DNA of 64,000 nt from Lachnospiraceae bacterium (GCA_910575105.1 CAJTDK010000001.1:62001-126000); one strand, 5' to 3'. Shown: positions 52,993 to 63,317, counted from the first letter of the stretch. Notes: a model not told the origin generated them from the sequence alone. Made by a program: numbers and translations.

Positions 52993-54292
52993 CTCTTTGC
53001 ACAGCAAAATCTTTCCCATTATCAAACACGCTAATCTCTTTCATACAAAGTGCATTTTCTAACTGCGTCTCAATTTGTTTACTCGAATGACGGTCATAAC
53101 AATAACTCCCATAAGTAGTTCTTTCGTCTTCATGACCCGCTAATCTCCGAATCGTATCTATATTTACCCCATCATCAATCAAAGTTGAAATATATGTTTT
53201 TCTGATCTTGTGTGGACTTTTATGTAAAATTCCCAAATGCTTACAGTATTTTTCTAGTCTCCACGATACCGCTGTTTCTTTAATCGGCTTCTCTTCTTTA
53301 TTAAAAAGATATCCGCCAGATGTATTGTTGTAACGGTTCACTTCTTTAACAATCTCTATCAACCGCATACCATATGTTGGAATTATTACACGCCTCTCTC
53401 CCGCTTCAGATTTCGTATACTCAACTATTTCTACTCCAACACGGCTGTACTCAATGCCATCTTTCGTCTCAAAAACCCCGGATTCCATTCGATGTATGTC
53501 AAGACAGTTACCAAATACATCCCTTTCTTTTATTGCTACTGTTTCTCCAGGTCTTGTTCCTATAAAGAAAGCCAACATTACAGCTAATGGTGTCGTGTCA
53601 TCCATGTTATTTTGAAAATCAGACCATGCTTCCTCAAGAATTGAAGACTGTTCTTCCTCAGTATATACTTGTGTCCTCGAATCCTTCTTTTTTACTTTAC
53701 GAAAAAGCTTTGGATTTACATGAATTTTCAAAAACAGGTTTTCTTCAAGGTATCCAACCGATTCAGCATAACTTAAACTGTCCCGTATAATATGAGACAT
53801 ATTCATATACTGCTTTTTAGTTAAATTAAACTTCTTAACCATGCTATGCGCCCACATATCCAACGACGACTTTGTAAATGTATTTATTGGAATATCAATT
53901 ATTTCAGTCCCCACATAATACTTCTTCCAATCTGTAGTCAGCCTTTTAATATAAGAAGACGCTTTTGTGTGCAAACTTTTGTATTTCAACCATTCAGGGT
54001 AAATATCTTTCAATGTTACCATCTGATTATTCGCATGTGCTTGACTATTTTCCTGCTGCAGGTTATTATAATCAGCTATGATAACATCTTCCAAATCCCT
54101 TAATTGTTTCTTCTTTATCGGCTTCCTGCTCTTGGACTTTGTTTCGTCGTGTAAATATGAGTGCCAATAGCCGTCCTTTCCTTGCCATATCTTATACGAA
54201 TGCTGTTTTAATATCTCATCTCTTTTCCTCATTTCTATTTTTTCTTGCACGTATGATAAATCAATTATATGATTTTCTAGTGCATACTGCAA
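52988..54292 (-). CDS. int: Phage-type tyrosine recombinase/integrase
   Basis: A 434-residue site-specific recombinase. N-terminal AP2-like/arm-binding region (about 25-75, YKIWQGKDGYWHSYLHDE), core-binding domain about 90-190, catalytic domain 215-410 with Arg in FIGTRPGETVA, HKIRKTY (His-x-x-Arg), GHEDERTTYGSY (His and then the tyrosine region). Beside tRNA-Leu, it is likely to integrate at its 3' end. The frame begins at TTG 54292 without a good ribosome site; an ATA or ATT upstream, or ATG inside at MRKRDEIL, are alternatives. Confidence 0.9.
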   Translation of the reverse strand: MQYALENHIIDLSYVQEKIEMRKRDEILKQHSYKIWQGKDGYWHSYLHDETKSKSRKPIKKKQLRDLEDVIIADYNNLQQENSQAHANNQMVTLKDIYPEWLKYKSLHTKASSYIKRLTTDWKKYYVGTEIIDIPINTFTKSSLDMWAHSMVKKFNLTKKQYMNMSHIIRDSLSYAESVGYLEENLFLKIHVNPKLFRKVKKKDSRTQVYTEEEQSSILEEAWSDFQNNMDDTTPLAVMLAFFIGTRPGETVAIKERDVFGNCLDIHRMESGVFETKDGIEYSRVGVEIVEYTKSEAGERRVIIPTYGMRLIEIVKEVNRYNNTSGGYLFNKEEKPIKETAVSWRLEKYCKHLGILHKSPHKIRKTYISTLIDDGVNIDTIRRLAGHEDERTTYGSYCYDRHSSKQIETQLENALCMKEISVFDNGKDFAVQRA

Positions 54293-54402
54293 TATTTCTG
54301 TCTGAATTTCTGTCTGATTAATTTTTGCTTCTATGTTTCTTCATCTCCTATATCTATAATAATAAGCTTGCCAAGATAACCGACAAGCCTTTAAAATTTC
54401 AA

Positions 54403-54420
54403 AAGGATATTTTCATCCTT
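54403..54420 (-). terminator. Weak terminator after the tape measure gene
   Basis: Minus strand: AAGGAT-N6-ATCCTT (54403-54420) followed by TTGAAATTTT; a second GCTTG-CAAGC hairpin follows. The 286-bp gap 54293-54578 shows nothing else. Confidence 0.5.
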
Positions 54421-54578
54421 ATATTCAAATACATTCAATTATCCACTATTACGGTGCCGATTTCCCAACACTCATGAATCATTAACCAGTTACATTTTCT
54501 TACTCATGTGCTATAGTTCTTATCAATAATTTCTATACCAAGAAAAGAAGTGCATCCATAGACACACTTCCCCATTCA

Positions 54579-57500
54579 CTAAACCCTATATTTCCTTAAC
54601 ATACTCCCACCAGACATTTCACCTACAGTCGCAGCCTGAATTGCACCCACAAAATTTTTATTATGCATCAAATCATGTGGTGCACGTTCTATAAACTCAT
54701 CATAATTTGTAACATTCGGAAGATTCATTGTCAGATGGATTTCATTATTAACATTACTGTTATTAGTATTATTTATTTTACTAATATTCTGCATTGCAGA
54801 TTTCAAATTTTCAGCACCGAGATTTCCTGCAATATGTGTAGGTGACGCTGTTAACAATGCCCGGAGCGTTTCTATCTGTTTTTGACTTACCACCATATCG
54901 CCCTTGCCTAACGGTGTAAGTACCGCACCATCAGATTTTCTGATAATGGCTTCCGGTTTTCCACCTTCCTGTGTCCAAGCCAACTGGTCATAAGGTACAT
55001 TATCAGTCCCCTTGGCATATCCTTTAAGCTGGCTCAAATTCACCCATCCCAAGTCACCGCTGCCAAGTTTCTTTCCCGTACTGATATGGTAAGGTCTTTT
55101 CGCACCTTTCTTAATCCTTGTGATATACACCGATTTCCCCTTGTGCTTGTCACCAGAGGAACCAGTACCAGCAGATGTCGCATAATACTTACCGCTGTTG
55201 TAGGTAACTTTATCACCAACCTCTGCTTTTCCATTCCCGCCTGTCTTTTTGGAAGATGTACTGCTTGTCTTATTAGTGCCGATTGCGTCATTAAACTTAT
55301 TGACAGGAGCATTAACAATCGGTGAGAATGTCGGATTAAATGTTGATGGACTAATGCCTGTGTTTTTATTCGTATCATCAGAAGCACTTGAATTTACCGC
55401 TGAATCTATTTTGGTATTTGCCATTGAGTTAATGGCGTTGATCATGTTCTGGATATCTACATCAATCGTACTTAAAGCAGCATTAACCGTAGTAGCAGCA
55501 GATTCAATACCGTTTGTGATATGTTCCCCGTAAGTAGTCAATACCGAAGTAATACCATCTGTGTTTGTAGTCCAGATTGTATTCATGGATTCTGATAAGT
55601 CATAACCTACAGATTCAGCTTTACTTGACAGAGTATCGCTGATGGACGATGCATTTTCATTAATCTTGGTAATCATATCAGAAATCAGGAGTTCGATATT
55701 GTCAAGACGCTTATTAAGGATTTCTTCATATTCATCGTAGAAATCATCAAGCAACTTTTTCTGGTCAGAGATGTATTTGTCATACTCAGTTTCTTCAAGA
55801 TTGGTTTTTGCTTCTTCAAGAGACACTTTAAGCTGCTGTATATTGGCTTTAGTTTCCTCGGAATCGTCACCTTTATATGCGGTAAGTTGCTTCTCAAGAT
55901 TAGCAATTTCCTTCGTTTGCTCTTTGACCTGTTTCTGATAGTCATAGAGATCTTTTTGTGCATCTAAGGCTTCATTATATGCGTCGATTAAATCCTTTAA
56001 AGATTCAAGTTCAAGCTTAATCCCTTCCTCGACCATATCCCTGATTGCCTGTTTCTCATCTTCAGCAGCAAGAATCATATCTTGTTGTAATTTAAGGAGT
56101 TCCTGTCTGCGCTCCATAAGTTCCTTATCATAAGGGTCTTCGGCAATCTGTTTATCGAGTTCTTTGATTTCGTTATCATACCTGTCAGCCTGTGCCATGT
56201 GCACGTTATAATTCATACCGTGCAAGCCCATAGTAGCAAGCCCTTCTTTAGTAAGCTGTCCTTTATCTTCATATAGCTTATCATTGCTTAATAGCTTTTC
56301 AAGGAAATCACCTTCGTCAGTAATGCTAGAAATCTTGTCTTGAAGCAAATCAAAAACTTCCCAGCCAATATTACGGATGGAATTGCCGTATTCTATCATG
56401 GCTGTATTGGCTTCTTCGATAGAAAGGGTGACATCATCAATCTGATTGACCATTTCATACCACGCTTCAGAACCTTTAACAATGGCACCGCTATTAACGG
56501 CATCATTAAGTGACTTTAGTAATTCAACCTTTTCTTGCTGAAGCTTTGAAATATTATCCCGCTCATTCTTCATGAGTGCTTCATAATACTTTACGCTTGT
56601 AATGTATCCTTTTTTCTCAGACTGCGTGATAGATTCCTCAAGCATCTTTTGTTTGTGGTCAACGATTGAGAGTATATCCTCAAACTGAGTTACGACATTG
56701 TTAAATGCAGTCTCGTATAATTCGCTGACTTTTTCATTCAGCTCTACAATTGCGTCTTTACAGTCTAATGCTTTTTCATACCACTGTTGATATTCTTTGA
56801 TTCTCTCAGCAAGTTTCTCATTCTTGATAGTACTGATGTCAATCGAACCATCACGCACTTTCTTCGTTAAAGAGTTCCACTTTGTTTTAGTGAATCCTTC
56901 TTTTTTCGCGTTCTTTTTTGCATCCTTGCTTACAGTTCTCGCTTCTTTTATGTATCGGTCATAGCCCTTATTCTGTACCGTAATCTCTTTATTAACTTTT
57001 TTAAGTTCTTCGGTGAGATTCGTATTTCTGCTAGACCATGAACGATATACACTGCTTGCTTTTGTGTCTAAGCGTTCAATCGCACGTTCGATACGATTAA
57101 TCTTTACTTCAATCCAATCGAAAGTTTCCTTGGCTTTCTTGGCATCTTTGTCGGCTTTCTTAGATTTTTTCTTTGATGCCCTTTTGTTATATCTGGTGTC
57201 AGATTTAGCGGATGATTTTTTAGTTTTCTTCTTTTTGGTGGATGAAGAACTACCAATAAGATTAGGCATACCATTGGCGAAAGCAGTACCGTTTAAAAGT
57301 GCTTTCCCTTTAGATATAGTCCCGTTCAATAAAGCCCTACCTCTTGACCTTATAGAGCCTTTCTTAAGCAATTCCTCCGTCTGTTTTGCATTGAATACAA
57401 CAGATCCGGCGGGGATATGGGCAAACTCAGCTCCATTGTCTCCAACCGTTTCCCAGGTATTACCATGAACGATTATCTCCTGTCCCACCTCACCTGTGAG

Positions 57501-60500
57501 AGCCACTTCGTCTTTCTTAGTTTTCCATTTATCATTTATCCAAGAATCGTCTTCAATTGTACCCGATGCAAAAGCACGTCTAAAACCATTTCCAATTTTT
57601 GACAGAAATCCTTTTTTACCATTATGTGATGAAGTATTATTACCATTTGCAGTACCTTCTTTATGGGCTGTACCATTTAACTGTGTTCCACCACCACCGC
57701 CTTTTATAGACGCTATTTTAGCTTTAGCAGCAGCAATCGCACTTGTAAGTGTGCTTGAAATGGAACCGCCAATTGTTATATGTTTACTACTGGGTATGGT
57801 ATTAATCGCTGACTTGGCTGCATTGGCTTTCGAGGAAGCGTTATCTGTCGCTGTTATATTTGTTTTATGTTTATTAGGGATTTTATTAACCGAACCAATT
57901 ACTAAAGAGGCAAGCTTTGAAACATTATCCGTAGCTAAAAGTTCCGTAACCTTTGATTCTGGTATTCCTGTTATCTGTGATACAACAGTAGATAAAACTC
58001 CTGACGCACCGTCATTAGCATTAATCTCAACTAATGTCTCTTCTGGTATTCCAGTAATAGCAGAAAGCACATTAATTGCGTGGTCACTGGCTTTATCCTC
58101 TGCTAATAGCTCTGTTATAATCTCCTGTGGAATTTCAGTAGCAAAGGATAATACCTTGTCAATTTGCGGTGTAGCTTCATCATTAGCCTTCAGATTGATT
58201 TCTACATCTTTATTCGCATTATTGGTATCAACCCCTGTCAATTTTGAAAGCTCATCTTTAACATCATCAACGCTTTTTCCCGTATCTTTAGCAAGGTTTT
58301 TTATAATATTGTCTGCTTCTTTAGTGTTGAAAAATGAATCCCAATCTGCAACATCTCCCCTTTGGAACAAATTAAGATACGAACTTTGCAGCTCCAAAAG
58401 TGCAGATTGCTGCTGCTGTATCGACCTACGTCCGGATTCCCCAAGTGTATCGTATTCAGATCTCAGCTTTTGTGACAAATTATCAAATGCAGTTAATGAA
58501 CTTACATAACCATCGTCAGAAGTTGCTTTCGACATTCCCTTTTGTTCTGCAAGCATATCACGCTTTTTCTTCTGACTGGAAATGAGAGACATATATTCCT
58601 CAGTTGTCCCTCCACTTCCAACCATTCCATTTTTAATCTCATCTATCTGTTGTTGGACTGTGGCAAGATCATACTCAAATTCGATGTGGACAATAGGATC
58701 TTCACTGGTAAGAGTTGATAGGTCATTTTCATATTTAGCATATTCTTCATCCCATCCACTAATTAATCCATTAAGTCTTTTCTTTTCTGTGCCATCACTC
58801 ATAGAATCACGAATCGCCTTGATTCCGTTTAATGCAGTTTCATATCGCTGGAGGCCTTCGCCGCTGAACATGACATCGTCAAATTCTGCTCCATAAGTTT
58901 CAAGGTTATGCATAGCAACTTCGGCAGCTTCAACATTAATTCCCCATGCTTTTGCTGCATCTGCACTAGAGCGAAACTTTTTTGTCCAGTCAATACCATT
59001 ATCAGTCTGTTTTCCAAGCCCCTTTTCTATTAAATCGTTTTGTAGATGAATTGCACTATCAAGAGGATTATCACTATCAAAATATCGTTTTATCTTATCT
59101 TTATATTTTTTATAAGCTTTTATATAAGCTTGTGCATCAAATTTTGTATCATCAGGATTAATTTCTTTAGGGGCGATAAACTGAATTGCTGATTGAAAAT
59201 CGTCTGTACCAACTTTACCTTCTTTATATAATTCACCCGCCTGTTTTAATAAATCAGCCATAGATTTCCAATTTGCATCCTGATTTTCTGATTCAAATGC
59301 AGCTTTAACTCCATCAACTGAACCATCAATAGTTTTTATAGCGTCTTCCGCTTCCTGTGCTGAATCAAGTAAGCCTCTGAAATAATCATCAAATACAGCT
59401 TTCTTTCCTTCACCAGTAATGCCAAGGTCATTTAATGTCACACCCATTCTATGAAGAGCGTCCGTAGCACTTTCCCCAGATTTAGTAGCTTCTAATAACT
59501 GTTCCTTTATGATATTGGATGTAGTAGAGCCATCAAAGAAAGAATTGATTGCCTGTAATTGCTGGTCTAAGAGAGAAAGGTCAATGTTGTTAAATTCATC
59601 TATAATATCCGTAATTGTTTTATAATAATCCTGTGCCTCTTTATCCAGTCCGTCCCTCATCAAACCGTTTTCGTCTTCAAAACTTTTACGAAGAGCCGAT
59701 AATGATTCAATGTTAGGAGTGATTGCATTTGTGTATTTGTCAATTTCAGCATCTAAAGAATCAAATTGTTCCGTCTGTTTAGTATCGTCAATATCATCAT
59801 CAAGCAAATCTCGGCGTTCTTGTTTCAGTTTCTTAAGCTCTGCAAGTTCGTTTTTAGTGGCAGTAATCATGTCTGTCTGTTTATTCTGTTGATGTGTTGC
59901 AAAACCATTTTTATCCTGTATTTCATAATTTTGCGTCATATCTTGTGTACGTTCAAGCTCTAATGCTGCTTTTGCATCTTTTACAGCTTGATCCGACTTT
60001 TGTTCAACAACCTTTTCAGTTAAAGCAATCTGACGTTCAAGCTCTTTATTTTGATTTTGTAGTCTGGTTAATTCTGCATCCTCTGTGATAGAAATAGTTC
60101 CAGCAGTCTTTAATGCCTGTAATTCTTCAATACGTGACTTGGATGTTTCCAGTTCAGAATTAAGTGATTCCAGTTCTGAAACAGCAGAAGAATAATCCGA
60201 TTGTGAAACTTCCGCTTTTTCTATCGCTCTTTGCTGCTTAAAAAGTAACTCGTCCGCCATTTTTGTAAATGCTGCAATCGTTAGTTGCATTCCAGCGCCT
60301 ACTAACAATCCTGTTGCTATATTGGCTAAGATTGATTTTGCACTTGTACTAAATGTTCTCTGATACTCTCCTGCATCCTCTAAGCTTCTTCGATAGTCTT
60401 TAATGTTCGCACTGCCATCCTTAACTGTGGAAATATATGCTTTAAATCCTGCGTTGTTATCTTTAAAGGAGCTATCGAATTTTTCTACATTAGTACGTCC

Positions 60501-62018
60501 ACTTAAACATTGCTCATTCCATTTTTCTAATTCTGTTTCAGCTTCTGAAAAATGCTTTTTCCAATTTCCCATTTCTGTGAAATCTATTCCGAAAAGATTT
60601 CCTTTTACATTAAGTTTGCCTAAAGAACCAGTTTCATCTTTACTAATCCCTACATCTGTAATTCCTTTTCCCGCGAATACATTCTGTAGTCCCATAATTG
60701 CTGATAACATGCTCGGAATGAAAAGTTGGCTATCCTGCAATGTGGTTAAACTAGAAACAATACCATCTAAAAATGAGACTGTACCCTTCAGAGTGTCAGT
60801 TTGAGCGAACTTGCTTATAAACTCAGTCCATGAATTGCTCAAACTGTTCAAACGCCCTTCAAGGTTCTCTGCTGATTTCTCAGCTTCAACCATAGCACTA
60901 CCTTTACCTTGAGAGTAGTCGCTAATCATTTTATCATAGTCACCTGATGAGATTCCTCCAAGAATTGCAGATAACACATTGGCTTGTCTCTTCTGTCCGA
61001 TATTTCTTAAAACATCCGCTTTAAGAGTAGAACCTTCTGGAAGATTATTGTATGCAACAGAAAGTTCCTTCAATAACTCAATTGGTGTCTTTAATTGCTC
61101 AGAACCATTTATGAATTTTGTTTGTGAAATCCCTAATGCATCAAATGTATCTACTATTTTCTTATTAGATGTATCTTGTAAATTTACAAAAAGACTTTTA
61201 AGAGATGTACCAATTACATTACCATTTTGCTTCGTTCTAGCTACTGCCGTACCAATAATCGCCGACAATTCATCAACTTCTATTCCTGTCTGGGAAGCCA
61301 TAGAAGCAGCTTTTGAAGTTGCCTGAGCCATGTCAAGCATACACACGCTGTTCCTGTTTGTAATCATGTTCTGTCCGTCAAGCACAGTATTTAGCTTCTC
61401 AACAGAACCAGCGTAATCATAGGCAGCCGAGGTTGCTAATAAATATGAATTACTAACGTCAGAGGTCATATCACCAGCGGCTTGTCCAAGCATAGATAGT
61501 TCTGCCATCGCTTCACCTTGTTTGCCATAAAATCCACTTCGGCTCATTTCCTGAACAGCGGTCAGATAAGCCGTAGCTTTACGTCCATATTCAGATGCGA
61601 CATTAAAGGACGTATTACTTAATTCCTTTAATTGAGTCACCGTACTATCACTTGTCTTGGAAATCTCCGTAATAATGGAATCCATCTCCTTAAGCGTACC
61701 CAAAGCTTCCTTGATTTTGTCTGCTCCCCAGTCTATTGCATTCTCACCAGAAAACATAGAAAATAATCTATTAGCACCGTCAGCTAATTGGCTTAAACTA
61801 GATTTCCCCTCTCTATAATCAACATCTACTTGAATAGGATTCCTTTTCGTTCTATTTTGAGTTCTCTTAACCGTTTCATCAAGACCTTTTTGTGTAGATT
61901 TCTCGTCAAAATCTGTTTTAAGTTTTACTTCATGTTCCTTGCCTGTCAAATCCTTTAATTTTTTCTCTGCCTCTGTTGTGTCGAGTTCTCCTCGAATGCG
62001 AGCGATAAATTCTGACAT
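54579..62018 (-). CDS. Phage tail tape measure protein, very large
   Basis: A 2479-residue tail protein that sets tail length and helps DNA entry. N-terminal segment about 1-80 is coiled and charged; the TP901/PhageMin_Tail core is about 105-420 (TAVQEMSRSGFYGKQGEAM, LDMAQATSKAASMASQTGI). Hydrophobic stretch near 560-590 (SILANIATGLLVGAGMQLTI). Coiled coils about 590-780. Five imperfect repeats of about 29 residues at 1270-1415 (each with a D-AS, then I-IP). Basic low-complexity K/S region about 1570-1620; long coiled coil about 1640-2100; C-terminal SH3-like block near 2280 (KVTYNSGKYYATS) and QEGGKPEAIIRKSDGAVLTP. No lytic domain seen. AAAGGA is 11 bases before ATG. Confidence 0.93.
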   Translation of the reverse strand: MSEFIARIRGELDTTEAEKKLKDLTGKEHEVKLKTDFDEKSTQKGLDETVKRTQNRTKRNPIQVDVDYREGKSSLSQLADGANRLFSMFSGENAIDWGADKIKEALGTLKEMDSIITEISKTSDSTVTQLKELSNTSFNVASEYGRKATAYLTAVQEMSRSGFYGKQGEAMAELSMLGQAAGDMTSDVSNSYLLATSAAYDYAGSVEKLNTVLDGQNMITNRNSVCMLDMAQATSKAASMASQTGIEVDELSAIIGTAVARTKQNGNVIGTSLKSLFVNLQDTSNKKIVDTFDALGISQTKFINGSEQLKTPIELLKELSVAYNNLPEGSTLKADVLRNIGQKRQANVLSAILGGISSGDYDKMISDYSQGKGSAMVEAEKSAENLEGRLNSLSNSWTEFISKFAQTDTLKGTVSFLDGIVSSLTTLQDSQLFIPSMLSAIMGLQNVFAGKGITDVGISKDETGSLGKLNVKGNLFGIDFTEMGNWKKHFSEAETELEKWNEQCLSGRTNVEKFDSSFKDNNAGFKAYISTVKDGSANIKDYRRSLEDAGEYQRTFSTSAKSILANIATGLLVGAGMQLTIAAFTKMADELLFKQQRAIEKAEVSQSDYSSAVSELESLNSELETSKSRIEELQALKTAGTISITEDAELTRLQNQNKELERQIALTEKVVEQKSDQAVKDAKAALELERTQDMTQNYEIQDKNGFATHQQNKQTDMITATKNELAELKKLKQERRDLLDDDIDDTKQTEQFDSLDAEIDKYTNAITPNIESLSALRKSFEDENGLMRDGLDKEAQDYYKTITDIIDEFNNIDLSLLDQQLQAINSFFDGSTTSNIIKEQLLEATKSGESATDALHRMGVTLNDLGITGEGKKAVFDDYFRGLLDSAQEAEDAIKTIDGSVDGVKAAFESENQDANWKSMADLLKQAGELYKEGKVGTDDFQSAIQFIAPKEINPDDTKFDAQAYIKAYKKYKDKIKRYFDSDNPLDSAIHLQNDLIEKGLGKQTDNGIDWTKKFRSSADAAKAWGINVEAAEVAMHNLETYGAEFDDVMFSGEGLQRYETALNGIKAIRDSMSDGTEKKRLNGLISGWDEEYAKYENDLSTLTSEDPIVHIEFEYDLATVQQQIDEIKNGMVGSGGTTEEYMSLISSQKKKRDMLAEQKGMSKATSDDGYVSSLTAFDNLSQKLRSEYDTLGESGRRSIQQQQSALLELQSSYLNLFQRGDVADWDSFFNTKEADNIIKNLAKDTGKSVDDVKDELSKLTGVDTNNANKDVEINLKANDEATPQIDKVLSFATEIPQEIITELLAEDKASDHAINVLSAITGIPEETLVEINANDGASGVLSTVVSQITGIPESKVTELLATDNVSKLASLVIGSVNKIPNKHKTNITATDNASSKANAAKSAINTIPSSKHITIGGSISSTLTSAIAAAKAKIASIKGGGGGTQLNGTAHKEGTANGNNTSSHNGKKGFLSKIGNGFRRAFASGTIEDDSWINDKWKTKKDEVALTGEVGQEIIVHGNTWETVGDNGAEFAHIPAGSVVFNAKQTEELLKKGSIRSRGRALLNGTISKGKALLNGTAFANGMPNLIGSSSSTKKKKTKKSSAKSDTRYNKRASKKKSKKADKDAKKAKETFDWIEVKINRIERAIERLDTKASSVYRSWSSRNTNLTEELKKVNKEITVQNKGYDRYIKEARTVSKDAKKNAKKEGFTKTKWNSLTKKVRDGSIDISTIKNEKLAERIKEYQQWYEKALDCKDAIVELNEKVSELYETAFNNVVTQFEDILSIVDHKQKMLEESITQSEKKGYITSVKYYEALMKNERDNISKLQQEKVELLKSLNDAVNSGAIVKGSEAWYEMVNQIDDVTLSIEEANTAMIEYGNSIRNIGWEVFDLLQDKISSITDEGDFLEKLLSNDKLYEDKGQLTKEGLATMGLHGMNYNVHMAQADRYDNEIKELDKQIAEDPYDKELMERRQELLKLQQDMILAAEDEKQAIRDMVEEGIKLELESLKDLIDAYNEALDAQKDLYDYQKQVKEQTKEIANLEKQLTAYKGDDSEETKANIQQLKVSLEEAKTNLEETEYDKYISDQKKLLDDFYDEYEEILNKRLDNIELLISDMITKINENASSISDTLSSKAESVGYDLSESMNTIWTTNTDGITSVLTTYGEHITNGIESAATTVNAALSTIDVDIQNMINAINSMANTKIDSAVNSSASDDTNKNTGISPSTFNPTFSPIVNAPVNKFNDAIGTNKTSSTSSKKTGGNGKAEVGDKVTYNSGKYYATSAGTGSSGDKHKGKSVYITRIKKGAKRPYHISTGKKLGSGDLGWVNLSQLKGYAKGTDNVPYDQLAWTQEGGKPEAIIRKSDGAVLTPLGKGDMVVSQKQIETLRALLTASPTHIAGNLGAENLKSAMQNISKINNTNNSNVNNEIHLTMNLPNVTNYDEFIERAPHDLMHNKNFVGAIQAATVGEMSGGSMLRKYRV

Positions 62019-62049
62019 ATAATTTCATTTCCTTTCTTTTTACATAATA

Positions 62050-62080
62050 AAAGAGAGACTATGTATCATAATCTCTCTTT
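62050..62080 (-). terminator. Hairpin before the tape measure gene
   Basis: AAAGAGAGA (62050-62058) pairs with TCTCTCTTT (62072-62080); on the minus strand the stem is followed by TTATTATG. It lies between the zinc-ribbon gene and the tape measure gene, so it may partly terminate or tune read-through. Confidence 0.5.
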
Positions 62081-62112
62081 GTTTTATTTCCATATTAAAT
62101 TTTTACTTATTT

Positions 62113-62586
62113 TTACCATCTGTGTTTGCAATTAACGCATACACGGTCAACTTTATTTGTACGATAGCCAGTTAATATACTGAACTTTCTTGGAACAAGC
62201 TGTATTGATGTACTTCTACAACGAGGACATCTAACTACGGAATCTGGTTTGGTACTTATTTTACTTGTTTCAGATTCCATAAATGCATCTGGTTTATATT
62301 CTCGGCGTAATACTTCCTTTGCCTTGTTTAAATCTTTGGGTGCTTTAAACTTATAAGCTAGTTTTGAACTTTCATCATCTTCCATAAATACATCATCCAA
62401 ATATCCAGAACCACCGCCCAAATCATAATAATACCAATCAATCAATTCTTCTTCAGGTGCCGATTCATCCCCATCCATACCAAGGCTTGCTCCGCACACC
62501 AAACAAGTATTCAAAGAATTTTTCTGTTTTAAAATATCCTCATTTAGAACACTTCCACAAGCTTCACATAAAATTTTCCTACTCAC
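62113..62586 (-). CDS. Double zinc-ribbon protein of the phage tail operon
   Basis: A 157-residue protein with two metal sites: CEAC near residue 7 with CLVC near 31, and CPRC near 125 with CVNC near 151. The middle is acidic (ESAPEEELIDWYYYDLG, DVFMEDDESS), and a basic stretch precedes the second ribbon. It may bind nucleic acid or act in tail assembly; no family is recognised. GTG at 62586 with GGAGG eight bases upstream is chosen over GTG at 62595, which overlaps that site. Confidence 0.7.
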   Translation of the reverse strand: MSRKILCEACGSVLNEDILKQKNSLNTCLVCGASLGMDGDESAPEEELIDWYYYDLGGGSGYLDDVFMEDDESSKLAYKFKAPKDLNKAKEVLRREYKPDAFMESETSKISTKPDSVVRCPRCRSTSIQLVPRKFSILTGYRTNKVDRVCVNCKHRW

Positions 62587-62673
62587 AACCAGCACCTCCC
62601 GTTCTTTTTCTTGCTTATAATATTACCACATATCCCATACTTTTTCAAGTATTTTATCGAACATATATTCTAT

Positions 62674-63297
62674 TTAACAAATCTGATCAATAAGCTTTTC
62701 TAGTTCAATTTTCTCAAAAACATCATTTAGCATGTTCCTATCATATGTTTTAATATTTTTCAAACTCTGACAGTTCTTACTTAATTTCAAAGCGGCTTCT
62801 AATGCGTTTAATTGATATTTTTGTAGCCTTTGATTTTCTTTTCGCTGTTCAAGAAACGCTTCAATCATATCCCAAATATCCTCATTGCTAAAATGCAAAT
62901 ATTGTATCAATTCTCTTCTCTTTCTTTTTGTTAATTTGCTCCAAGTGTTATCCATATAAATAAGATTTCTTAAAATTTTTGAAGCTGATAAAAGTTCTCC
63001 TTCTTTATTGAAACATTTGATACCATATATTCTTTGGAATTTTCTGAAATAGTCTTCTATATCATCTGCCGGTATCTCTCTCATTTTTGCGATCTGACAG
63101 TCACACAAATAAACTTGCGTTGCACTGTCAAACATGAGTCCAATTTCCTTTACCACATTTCCATTCTGTAAGTCTTCACGCTTAGAGAACAAAACACCTG
63201 ATATGACTGCTCCTGATGTAAGTGTGACCACATATGGTCTTGATATCTCTAAATCCTCATATTTTACTGTTTCGTTGTTATCTTTGTTTTTACTCAA
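62674..63297 (-). CDS. Uncharacterised phage protein
   Basis: A 207-residue protein. N-terminal half looks beta-rich (PYVVTLTSGAVISGVLFSKR, EIGLMFDSATQVYLCDCQIA), C-terminal half (85-207) is helical and basic (TKRKRRELIQYLHF, LEQRKENQRLQKYQLNALEA). Placed between the gp10-like gene and the zinc-ribbon gene, the position usually held by tail chaperone or major tail genes, but it resembles neither. Function unknown. Confidence 0.7.
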   Translation of the reverse strand: MSKNKDNNETVKYEDLEISRPYVVTLTSGAVISGVLFSKREDLQNGNVVKEIGLMFDSATQVYLCDCQIAKMREIPADDIEDYFRKFQRIYGIKCFNKEGELLSASKILRNLIYMDNTWSKLTKRKRRELIQYLHFSNEDIWDMIEAFLEQRKENQRLQKYQLNALEAALKLSKNCQSLKNIKTYDRNMLNDVFEKIELEKLIDQIC

Positions 63298-63317
63298 TAT
63301 ATCATTCTCCTTAATTT

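Larger units (their letters stand above)
52850..54292. mobile_element. Integration module: tRNA-Leu 3' end plus tyrosine integrase
   Basis: The 3' end of tRNA-Leu (about 52850-52874) is next to an integrase gene oriented toward it. This is the usual left end of a tRNA-targeting prophage or integrative element. The exact core site cannot be set without the other end, which is outside the window. Confidence 0.65.

Noticed and set aside
52831-53025. 64-aa minus-strand frame ending in RRKGLEPSQDCSH
   Set aside because: Its C-terminal part is the antisense of tRNA-Leu, a known annotation artefact.
57496-58509. 337-aa plus-strand frame
   Set aside because: Antisense to the repeat region of the tape measure gene; hydrophobic composition mirrors the repeats.
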